Source: Spirochaeta sp. (GTDB lineage: Bacteria; Spirochaetota; Spirochaetia; Sphaerochaetales; Sphaerochaetaceae). Taken from it: a DNA stretch of 7,144 nucleotides. Under the pieces are notes generated by a model. The model was not told the origin of the DNA. It worked only from the letters and a program-made list of their open reading frames with translations, and ran no database searches. This document shows positions 1 through 5,444 of this stretch, piece by piece. Position 1 is the first letter of the stretch; the number at the start of each line of letters is the position of its first letter. Position numbers and translations under genes: made by a program. Location of the stretch: contig JAIMZO010000079.1 in NCBI GenBank assembly GCA_020054965.1, forward strand, positions 1 to 7,144, in the 5' to 3' direction.

Positions 1-418
1 CCATGGCGATGGCAAACCCAAGAAAGTAGTTTTTCTTCAGGGAGTCTTCCTTCAAGAAAAAATGTGTTGCCAGAAGCGTAAAGAACGGTGCAGTTGCAAC
101 AATTACCCCTACATTACTTGCACTGGTATAGACCAGAGCAGTATTCTCCAGATAGTAGTAGAGGAAGATTCCCATCGTTCCAGCAGCTGCCACCAGTGCC
201 CGATCCTTGATTGAGGTATAACCCACCCTTCTGGGGTTTATTGCAAAGAGAAGGGACAACCCAAGAAATGAGCGGACCATCAGGATTTGGGCAGGTGTAA
301 AGGCAACCAAGAGCAGCTTGGTCGAAACAAAGGTAACAGCCCAGAATGCCATGGTACTGATCACCGCAAGATGGCCCAGTACCCGGGCCTTCGGCAACAC
401 AACGATAGGTTCATCCAT
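1..418 (-). CDS. DMT/EamA family membrane permease, N-terminal part (cut by left window edge)
   Basis: Reading the minus strand from an ATG at 418 gives 139 uninterrupted codons to the window edge. The protein starts MDEPIVVLPKARVLGHLAVI and is strongly hydrophobic. About four membrane segments are visible, around residues 13-35, 42-60, 73-92 and 97-118. The stretch VGVIVATAPFFTLLATHF followed by LKED (about 103-124) matches the end of the first EamA repeat of drug/metabolite transporter superfamily proteins. Complete family members are near 300 residues with two such repeats in the inner membrane, so the second half should lie to the left of this window. The substrate cannot be told; members export amino acids, metabolites or drugs. 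No Shine-Dalgarno sits at the normal distance; a GAGGA lies 16 bases upstream of the ATG, which is long. The gene is divergent from the yjbQ-like gene across a 77-base gap. The family call is good and the exact start less so. Confidence 0.85.
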   Translation of the reverse strand, partial: MDEPIVVLPKARVLGHLAVISTMAFWAVTFVSTKLLLVAFTPAQILMVRSFLGLSLLFAINPRRVGYTSIKDRALVAAAGTMGIFLYYYLENTALVYTSASNVGVIVATAPFFTLLATHFFLKEDSLKKNYFLGFAIAM

Positions 419-428
419 AATGGCTGGC

Positions 429-457
429 AGTGTATCCTCAAAGCTTCAGCTCTGCAA
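429..457 (-). promoter_or_regulatory. Possible promoter of the DMT permease
   Basis: On the minus strand TTGCAG (452-457) and TACACT (429-434) are separated by exactly 17 bases. The -10 matches the sigma-70 consensus at four of six positions and the -35 at three. A start point about seven bases downstream would leave a leader of only about four bases before the ATG at 418. That would fit the lack of a well-placed Shine-Dalgarno. The match is weak and may be chance. Confidence 0.3.
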
Positions 458-473
458 CTAATGGTGGTATACT
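445..473 (+). promoter_or_regulatory. Extended -10 promoter of the yjbQ-like gene
   Basis: TATACT at 468-473 is preceded by TGG at 465-467, forming an extended -10 element (TGnTATACT). A poor -35, TTCAGC at 445-450, lies 17 bases upstream, as expected where an extended -10 carries the recognition. Transcription would start near 480, leaving a short leader that contains the Shine-Dalgarno at 482-490. This makes the in-frame upstream starts (GTG at 430, ATG at 478) unlikely. Confidence 0.5.
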
Positions 474-481
474 GATCATGC

Positions 482-490
482 AAGAGGAGG
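482..490 (+). promoter_or_regulatory. Shine-Dalgarno of the yjbQ-like gene; decides the start codon
   Basis: AAGAGGAGG is a near-complete anti-16S match. It ends five bases before the ATG at 496 and eight bases before the adjacent ATG at 499, and lies downstream of the alternative starts at 430 and 478. It fixes the start at 496 or 499. Confidence 0.85.
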
Positions 491-495
491 CGCCT

Positions 496-915
496 ATGAT
501 GACCTATCGAAAGGAACTCTGGTTTCACCTCAATAAACGACGAGGACTCGTCAATATCACCAATGCTGTCCAGGAAGCAGTTGATGAGTGCGGAATTAGA
601 GAAGGACTGGTCTTGGTCAATGCAATGAACATTACCAGTAGTGTGTTCATCAATGCCGTGGAAACAGGATTGCATGAAGATTTCGAGATTTGGCTAGAAA
701 AGTTGGCCCCTGAACTGCCCTATGAGCAGTACAAACACAACACAGAAAAGGAACATAATGCAGATGCCCACCTCAAACGATCGGTCATGGGACGAGAGGC
801 GGTCATTGCAATTACAGGAGGAAAACTCGACTTTGGCTCCTGGGAAGAAATCTTCTACTATGATTTTGACGGCATGAGAGACAAACATGTCCTCATCAAG
901 ATCATCGGAGAATAG
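496..915 (+). CDS. yjbQ: YjbQ/UPF0047 family protein (possible thiamine-phosphate synthase-like), with an active-site His replaced
   Basis: The protein has 139 residues, normal for the small single-domain YjbQ (UPF0047) family. E. coli YjbQ has been reported to have weak thiamine-phosphate synthase activity; the true role in most bacteria is unknown. Recognisable family blocks in order are [10 protein letters not shown] (20-29), the [16 protein letters not shown] block (41-56), [23 protein letters not shown] (79-101), and [21 protein letters not shown] (106-126). The conserved histidines at 81 and 92 are present. Where related proteins usually read MHIT, this one has Met44-Asn45-Ile46-Thr47, so the first conserved histidine is an asparagine. 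Asn53 and Glu56 of the following INxxE motif are kept. The protein has no signal peptide and should be cytosolic. The gene has its own promoter and ends one base short of the convergent aminotransferase gene. Family assignment is strong; activity is uncertain, more so given the substitution. Confidence 0.88.
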   Translation: MMTYRKELWFHLNKRRGLVNITNAVQEAVDECGIREGLVLVNAMNITSSVFINAVETGLHEDFEIWLEKLAPELPYEQYKHNTEKEHNADAHLKRSVMGREAVIAITGGKLDFGSWEEIFYYDFDGMRDKHVLIKIIGE

Positions 916-916
916 A

Positions 917-2110
917 TCACATCTGAGCGCGGTAAGCAGCAAGGCCTGCTTCAATGCAGGCTGCTGCCCTTGCCAGATCATCGGTGTTGAGCACGTAGGC
1001 AATTCTTACCTGTCGGTGCCCCAACCCTTTGGTCACATAAAAATCCTCACAAGGGGCGACCATGACTGTCTCCCCATTCAAATTGAAGTCGCGAAGCATG
1101 AATGTAGCAAATGACTCTGCATCATCCACTGGGAGTTCTGCCACAAGATAGAAAGCACCCTTCGGGTTGCTCACTTTCACCCCGTCGATCTTCTCTAACG
1201 CATTTACAATGAAATCCCTTCTCTTCTCATACTCAATCTTTACTTCACGAAGATAGGAGTCATCAGTACTTAACGCAGCAAGAGCAGCTACCTGCTCAAT
1301 GTCAGGAGGACACAGGCGGGCCTGGGAGAGCTTGAGTGCATTCCCCAGGACTTCCTTGTTCTTGCTCACCAAGGCACCTATCCGGGCTCCACACATGCTG
1401 TACCGTTTTGAGAAACTGTCAACACAGATAACCCGGTTACTGAACTCCTCAAAGGAAAGGACACTGGTGAACTCCTTCCCGTCATAGCAGAACTCACGGT
1501 ATACCTCATCGACAATCAGGAAAATGTCATGCTTCTTGCAGAGATTCAGAAGCTGCAACAGCTCATCCTTCGTATAGACATGTCCCGTGGGATTATTGGG
1601 ACTACACAGGAGAATTGCACCAGTTTTCCTGGAAATCTTCTGTTCAAAGGCACTGATATCGGGAAGGGAAAACTCCTCATCCATATTGCTGGTAACGGGG
1701 ACCAGGTCAACCATCGCCGAGTGGGCGAAAGAGGAGACATTGGTATAATACGGTTCAGGAATAATGATCTCATCATACGGATCACAAAGCGTCATGAATG
1801 CAAACTGAAGTGCTTCACTTCCACCGGTGGTTATGAGGATATCCTCAGCATCCACATTGAGCCCGTACTTAGCATAGTAAGCAGGGAGCGCTTCACGTAG
1901 TTCTTGCATCCCCTCACTGTTTCCATAGGCAATAATGCTCTGGTCATAATTACGAACTGCCTCGATGACCTGTGGAGGTGTTTTAATGTCGGGCTGTCCG
2001 ATATTCAGATGATACACCTTTATCCCCCGGTTCACTGCATCGCGAGCGTACGGAGAAAGACGACGGATGGGAGAACACTGAAAAGCTGAAATTCTATGTG
2101 ACATGTGCAT
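917..2110 (-). CDS. Class I PLP-dependent aminotransferase (aspartate/aromatic aminotransferase-like)
   Basis: The predicted product has 397 residues, typical for fold-type I, class I aminotransferases, which move an amino group between an amino acid and a 2-oxo acid using pyridoxal phosphate. In order it shows the N-terminal substrate loop LNIGQPDIKTP (35-45), the phosphate-binding turn TTGGSEA (94-100), the NNPTG motif (172-176), the cofactor-contacting Asp201 in VDEVY, and the Schiff-base Lys235 in SFSKRYSMCGARIG (232-245). Arg369 in QVRIAY is the arginine that holds the substrate carboxylate. All catalytic residues are therefore in place. The amino-acid substrate cannot be fixed from sequence; aspartate, alanine or aromatic amino acids are possible. 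The ATG at 2110 is chosen because GGAG lies eight bases upstream. A GTG at 2149 would add 13 residues but has a G-run almost touching it, and an ATG at 2104 is six bases further in. It lies downstream of prs on the same strand with 92 bases between. Confidence 0.93.
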   Translation of the reverse strand: MHMSHRISAFQCSPIRRLSPYARDAVNRGIKVYHLNIGQPDIKTPPQVIEAVRNYDQSIIAYGNSEGMQELREALPAYYAKYGLNVDAEDILITTGGSEALQFAFMTLCDPYDEIIIPEPYYTNVSSFAHSAMVDLVPVTSNMDEEFSLPDISAFEQKISRKTGAILLCSPNNPTGHVYTKDELLQLLNLCKKHDIFLIVDEVYREFCYDGKEFTSVLSFEEFSNRVICVDSFSKRYSMCGARIGALVSKNKEVLGNALKLSQARLCPPDIEQVAALAALSTDDSYLREVKIEYEKRRDFIVNALEKIDGVKVSNPKGAFYLVAELPVDDAESFATFMLRDFNLNGETVMVAPCEDFYVTKGLGHRQVRIAYVLNTDDLARAAACIEAGLAAYRAQM

Positions 2111-2118
2111 GGTAATAA

Positions 2119-2122
2119 CTCC
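2119..2122 (-). promoter_or_regulatory. Shine-Dalgarno of the aminotransferase gene
   Basis: GGAG on the minus strand ends eight bases before the ATG at 2110. This favours that start over the GTG at 2149 and the ATG at 2104. I see no convincing -35/-10 pair in the rest of the 92-base gap. Confidence 0.6.
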
Positions 2123-2183
2123 AGATGGTAAAATAAAAGTACAACTCACCCCCTGATGAACGATCAGATGGTGGGAGGTAGGT

Positions 2184-2222
2184 GTAACCCGGACAACAAG
2201 ATCTACTTGCTCTCCGGGTTAC
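2184..2222 (-). terminator. Large hairpin spanning the prs stop codon (terminator-like, no U-tract)
   Basis: GTAACCCGGA (2184-2193) and TCCGGGTTAC (2213-2222) are perfect 10-base inverted arms. Inside them CAAG (2197-2200) and CTTG (2206-2209) pair again around a five-base loop, so the whole forms one long stem with little interruption. It includes the TAG stop of prs at 2203-2205. Neither strand has a T-run after it, so it is not a textbook intrinsic terminator. It could protect the 3' end, weaken read-through into the aminotransferase gene, or be a processing site. Confidence 0.45.
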
Positions 2223-3495
2223 TAGCGCTAGCTCCCGGTTTTGGCTCTTGCGCCTGGGCTTGGGTGTTATCGATCAGAATCTGGATGAATTTACGGTTAT
2301 CAAGCAGTGGACTGATGGAACGGCCGTGGTGCAAACGGCTGATAACACGAGCAAACAGCTCTGTTATATCCGCTTGCACATACCACTCTTTATCGAGCAA
2401 ATCACGCCCGTGGAATACGGAGTTTGTACCGATGATCCGATAGAAGATACCTTCCTTATAGGCCATATCGAAATCTTTTACAGCTCCTGCATTGAAGAAA
2501 GGAAGACTTACCATACAGATGATCTTTTTTGCACCAAGGCTCATCAATTCACGCATTGCGATGATCATGGTCCCACCGGTTGCAAGCATATCATCAGCGA
2601 TAAGAACAGTCTTTCCCTTCACATCACCAAGCAGGTTGATACTTTTGATATTGGAGTGTTTTGCATCACGACTCACAATGGAGTAATCGCGTTCCTTGTA
2701 CAACATTGCCAATGGGCGGTGCAAGGCTTGGGCATAAAACTTATTCCTGCTGATCGCCCCGGTATCGGGGGCAACCACCACGAGATCAGGATCACTGAAA
2801 TCAATGATTTTGCGAAGCGCAATCAGAACCTGGTAGGAAGCATGCAGATTTTCCAGATGAAGTGTTGAGAAGCTGTTCTCAATCTCGCGGCTATGGATAT
2901 CAAGGGTAATAATGCGTTCGACTCCCAGCATCTCACACATGTGGCCGAACATGGCTGCAGTAAGTGCTTCACGTGCACCTTTCTTATGTTGCCGTGAATA
3001 TGGGTAGGTAGGAAGTACCAGCGTAACACTCTCAGCTCCTGCAAGTTGGAGAGCATTGATGGTGGTAAAGAGGAACATAAGATGGTCATTGACCGAAAGG
3101 CTAACCGGTTCATCAGAGCCAGCAACCTTAACAGGTTCCATATTGGATACATCATAGACAATGAAGATTCTCAAACCCCTGACTGCATCAAGAATCTCAG
3201 CCTTCTCTTCCCCATTTGCAAACTTGGTATATTTTACCTTAATGGTAAAATCAGGACACTGGAACGTCGTCGGGCATTTGCTTCTCGGGATTCGCTTGTT
3301 GTTCAAGTCATCCATCAATGTGACGGTCTTGAGAATCTCATCCTCACTCATCCCATGACGCTTAGCCAATGCGCTGGACAATTTTTCATACCGTTCCAAA
3401 TAGAGACGACGGAGGTGTTTTACCACCTTTCCCGTAAAATATTCCGAACCTGGGCCCGAGATAATCCCAAGTTTATGGGGTTTGATGATGCTCAT
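2203..3495 (-). CDS. prs: Ribose-phosphate pyrophosphokinase (PRPP synthetase), long form
   Basis: The predicted product has 430 residues; it would make PRPP from ribose 5-phosphate and ATP in the cytosol, feeding purine, pyrimidine, histidine, tryptophan and NAD synthesis. Prs landmarks in order: KFANGE (91-96, the F-x-x-G-E nucleotide loop), TYPYSRQHKKGAREALTA (163-180, flexible ATP loop), LDIHSREIENSF (198-209, with His201), VVAPDTGAISR (240-250), YKERD (266-270), and the PRPP loop LIADDMLATGGTM (298-310). Classical bacterial Prs is about 315 residues. The excess here is mainly a segment at about 25-80, rich in charged residues, between the start of the fold and the FANGE loop, plus a low-complexity tail (QAQAQEPKPGASASNPESK). 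Several motifs deviate from the E. coli type (FANGE for FxDGE, YSRQHKK for YARQDRK). From memory, other spirochaetes carry a similarly long enzyme. Start: the ATG at 3495 is chosen; a GTG at 3516 would add seven residues. Neither has a Shine-Dalgarno. Confidence 0.88.
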   Translation of the reverse strand: MSIIKPHKLGIISGPGSEYFTGKVVKHLRRLYLERYEKLSSALAKRHGMSEDEILKTVTLMDDLNNKRIPRSKCPTTFQCPDFTIKVKYTKFANGEEKAEILDAVRGLRIFIVYDVSNMEPVKVAGSDEPVSLSVNDHLMFLFTTINALQLAGAESVTLVLPTYPYSRQHKKGAREALTAAMFGHMCEMLGVERIITLDIHSREIENSFSTLHLENLHASYQVLIALRKIIDFSDPDLVVVAPDTGAISRNKFYAQALHRPLAMLYKERDYSIVSRDAKHSNIKSINLLGDVKGKTVLIADDMLATGGTMIIAMRELMSLGAKKIICMVSLPFFNAGAVKDFDMAYKEGIFYRIIGTNSVFHGRDLLDKEWYVQADITELFARVISRLHHGRSISPLLDNRKFIQILIDNTQAQAQEPKPGASASNPESK

Positions 3496-3501
3496 GGCTG
3501 A

Positions 3502-3530
3502 ACCATACAACAACACTGCCGAAAGTTCAA
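3502..3530 (-). promoter_or_regulatory. Putative prs promoter, placed for a leaderless transcript
   Basis: On the minus strand TTGAAC (3525-3530) and TATGGT (3502-3507) are exactly 17 bases apart, each matching the sigma-70 consensus at four of six positions. Only six bases (3496-3501) separate the -10 from the ATG at 3495, so the expected start point falls on or beside the A of the start codon. No Shine-Dalgarno is present upstream of this ATG, which agrees with a leaderless message. Confidence 0.45.
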
Positions 3531-3567
3531 TCCATTACAAGATGGCAGCACCACCACAAACAAACGA

Positions 3568-3596
3568 TTTTCATCTAATCGATTGGGTTCTACTTT
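3568..3596 (+). promoter_or_regulatory. Weak candidate promoter of the Na+/phosphate transporter gene
   Basis: TTTTCA (3568-3573) and TACTTT (3591-3596) are 17 bases apart, matching the consensus at four and three positions. Initiation near 3603 would put the palindrome at 3613-3629 inside the leader, just downstream of the start point, where a bound repressor would block elongation. The match is poor and I offer it only as the best pair in this 137-base divergent gap. Confidence 0.25.
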
Positions 3597-3612
3597 ACCA
3601 ACGAGACAAAAA

Positions 3613-3629
3613 ATTGGTACGGTACCAAT
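3613..3629 (+). promoter_or_regulatory. Perfect 17-bp palindrome, probable operator, next to the transporter start
   Basis: ATTGGTAC-G-GTACCAAT is a perfect inverted repeat with 8-base arms around one central base, ending three bases before the ATG at 3633. Half-sites of the TTGGT/ACCAA kind are typical of GntR-superfamily regulators, although FadR/PdhR-type sites usually have a tighter three-base centre. As RNA it could also fold into a six-pair stem (ATTGGT/ACCAAT) around a five-base loop over the ribosome landing area. No regulator gene is in view. Confidence 0.5.
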
Positions 3630-3632
3630 GAT

Positions 3633-5372
3633 ATGAATACCATTGTGATCTTTTTCCAGATTGTCGGCAGCTTGGGTCTTTTCCTCTTTGGAATAAAACT
3701 CCTTAGTGAAGGCCTCCAGAAGACTGCCGGTGACAAGATGAAGGCAGTCCTTAAACTCATGACCAAAAACCGGTTGGTATCCATCCTTACCGGTATGATT
3801 ATTACCATTATCATCCAGAGTTCTTCAGCAACAACGGTCATGGTAGTAAGTTTTGTCAACGCAGGACTGATGGGGCTTACCCAAGCCATCGGAGTCATCC
3901 TCGGTGCCAACATCGGTACCACCTTTACCGGTTGGTTGGTGGCACTCTTGGGGTTCAAGCTTGACATCACCGTTCTGGCACTCGTTTCGATTGCCTTTGC
4001 CGGTCCACTGATGTTCAGCAAGAAAGCACAGCAGCGTGACATCGCAGACGTATTGCTGGGGTTCGGCATACTCTTCCTCGGCCTGAATTTTATGAGCCAT
4101 TCAATCCCGGACATTACCGATAATGTGGATGCCTTGGCATTCCTGTCTGCAATCAACAATGATACACTCTGGATTAACCTTCTCTGCATCATCCTGGGGA
4201 CTGTTATCACGATGGTAGTCCAGTCCTCTTCCGCTGCCATGGCAATGACGCTTACCATGGCATACAACGGGTGGCTTGGCGTTAGCGCTGCTGCCGCCAT
4301 GATTCTTGGCTCCAATATCGGAACAACCATCACCGCATACCTTGCTTCCATTGGGACGAGCACCACTGCAAAACGTGCTGCCTGGGCACATATCATTTTC
4401 AACGTCTTTGGAAGTGTGATCTCCTTGATCCTCTTCCACCCACTGCTGGCGTTTGTCAATTGGATCACCCCGGGCAATATCTATGCACTCTCCGGCACTG
4501 CACTCAGTAGTCAGCTGCCACTCTTCTTGGCCATGTTCCATACGGTATTCAATGTTATCAACACTATCATTTTCTTCCCCTTCGTTGATCAATATGCCAG
4601 ATTTATCAAACGCCTCGTACCTGCGAAGGCTGAGTATGACGAAGGAACCTACCACTTCAAATATATCGGTGGTATCTTCATTGACAGCCCTGAAATCTAC
4701 ATGCTGGCAATCCGGGATGAAATCAAGAAGATGGCAAACCTCGCATGTAATATGCTTACCCGGTATCGAGGGATGTTCAACAACCCAGGCGCAAACATGG
4801 AAAGTGATATCCAGGCAATGAAAAAGGACGAGGAGTATGCCGACCAAATGCAGGAACAACTTTCTGATTTCTGCGTACACCTTCTGCAGGACTCCCAAAC
4901 CCCTACCAATGCCTCTTCCCTCAACTGCCTTATCAGGGTCATGGATGAACTGGAATCGGTAACCGACAGTTGTTTCAACCTGGCCATGCTCAGCCAGAGA
5001 CGTTTTGCCCAAGGTTGGGTCTTCGACGAGGAGACTGACAAGGACCTCAAGGCTTACCAGCAGATTGTTCAGGATTTCCTTGACTACATTCGTGACCGGA
5101 TGGACAAGACCCTTACCAAAGCCGAAATGCAGATGGCCAATGAGTATGAGGAACAGATCAACAGCTACCGTAACCGGCTGAGCCAGACTGTCCAGGAACG
5201 GCTGAGTAGGGGAAAGGCTGATGTCCGCGTGGAGCTCTTGATCCTTGAGAAGATCAGACACCTCGAGCATATCGGTGACTACTGCACCAATATTGCCGAA
5301 GCCTACCACCAGGCCGTGAAACATACTCCGATGCTGCAAAAACGCAGTGACAAGAGTGTCTCAAACCTGTAA
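3633..5372 (+). CDS. Na+/phosphate cotransporter family protein with C-terminal PhoU-like domain
   Basis: The protein has 579 residues with two halves. Residues 1-320 are hydrophobic and hold the duplicated Na/Pi-cotransporter repeat: QSSSATT (62-68) with GANIGTT (91-97), then QSSSAAM (197-203) with GSNIGTT (226-232). These QSSS and G-x-N-I-G-T-T motifs are the hallmark of the NptA/YjbB group, whose members move phosphate with Na+ across the cytoplasmic membrane. Residues about 350-562 are helical and charged, ending in EKIRHLEHIGDYCTNIAEAY (539-558), which matches the PhoU signature; this cytosolic domain probably controls transport. E. coli YjbB has the same arrangement and has been linked to phosphate efflux, so direction of transport is open here. 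The ATG at 3633 is the first sensible start, and no Shine-Dalgarno precedes it. The gene is divergent from prs, has a palindrome at its start, and ends in a bidirectional terminator shared with argH. Confidence 0.93.
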   Translation: MNTIVIFFQIVGSLGLFLFGIKLLSEGLQKTAGDKMKAVLKLMTKNRLVSILTGMIITIIIQSSSATTVMVVSFVNAGLMGLTQAIGVILGANIGTTFTGWLVALLGFKLDITVLALVSIAFAGPLMFSKKAQQRDIADVLLGFGILFLGLNFMSHSIPDITDNVDALAFLSAINNDTLWINLLCIILGTVITMVVQSSSAAMAMTLTMAYNGWLGVSAAAAMILGSNIGTTITAYLASIGTSTTAKRAAWAHIIFNVFGSVISLILFHPLLAFVNWITPGNIYALSGTALSSQLPLFLAMFHTVFNVINTIIFFPFVDQYARFIKRLVPAKAEYDEGTYHFKYIGGIFIDSPEIYMLAIRDEIKKMANLACNMLTRYRGMFNNPGANMESDIQAMKKDEEYADQMQEQLSDFCVHLLQDSQTPTNASSLNCLIRVMDELESVTDSCFNLAMLSQRRFAQGWVFDEETDKDLKAYQQIVQDFLDYIRDRMDKTLTKAEMQMANEYEEQINSYRNRLSQTVQERLSRGKADVRVELLILEKIRHLEHIGDYCTNIAEAYHQAVKHTPMLQKRSDKSVSNL

Positions 5373-5395
5373 ACATTTCTTTTAAAACCATAGGG

Positions 5396-5421
5396 AAAAA
5401 GGACCTTCAAGGTCCTTTTTT
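5396..5421. terminator. Bidirectional intrinsic terminator between the transporter gene and argH
   Basis: AAAAAGGACCTT (5396-5407) and AAGGTCCTTTTT (5409-5420) are perfect 12-base inverted arms around a single C, followed by one more T. As RNA, the GGACC/GGTCC core closes a small loop and a T-run follows on either strand. It should end the transporter transcript on the plus strand and the argH transcript on the minus strand; the stop codons are 23 and 23 bases away respectively. Confidence 0.9.
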
Positions 5422-5444
5422 CTTGGTTACCCTCTTTTGGTATC

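Noticed and set aside
430..480. Upstream GTG (430) and ATG (478) starts for the yjbQ-like gene
   Set aside because: The strong Shine-Dalgarno at 482-490 and the extended -10 at 465-473 lie downstream of or overlap these starts.
936..967. GC-rich stem (about 12 pairs with an AA bulge) at the 3' end of the aminotransferase gene, as a terminator
   Set aside because: Neither strand has a T-run after it, and the repeat follows from Ala/Gly-rich codons.
2125..2134. ATGGTAAAAT shared between the aminotransferase leader and prs (3242-3251)
   Set aside because: A ten-base repeat is expected by chance several times in a window of this size.
2222..2231. Ten-base palindrome CTAGCGCTAG near the prs 3' end
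   Set aside because: It is in coding sequence, single copy and too short to stand above chance.
2248..2868. A 206-residue plus-strand open frame opposite prs
   Set aside because: It lies fully within a gene with clear catalytic motifs and shows no domain or ribosome binding site.
3590..4477. A 295-residue minus-strand open frame opposite the transporter's membrane part
   Set aside because: Composition (runs of Met, Ala, Pro) is what the antisense of hydrophobic segments gives, and there is no start signal or family match.
4101..5339. A 412-residue open frame on the minus strand, opposite the Na+/phosphate transporter
   Set aside because: It is the shadow of a well-supported gene in the same codon register; its protein is rich in His, Val and Asp with no recognisable domain.
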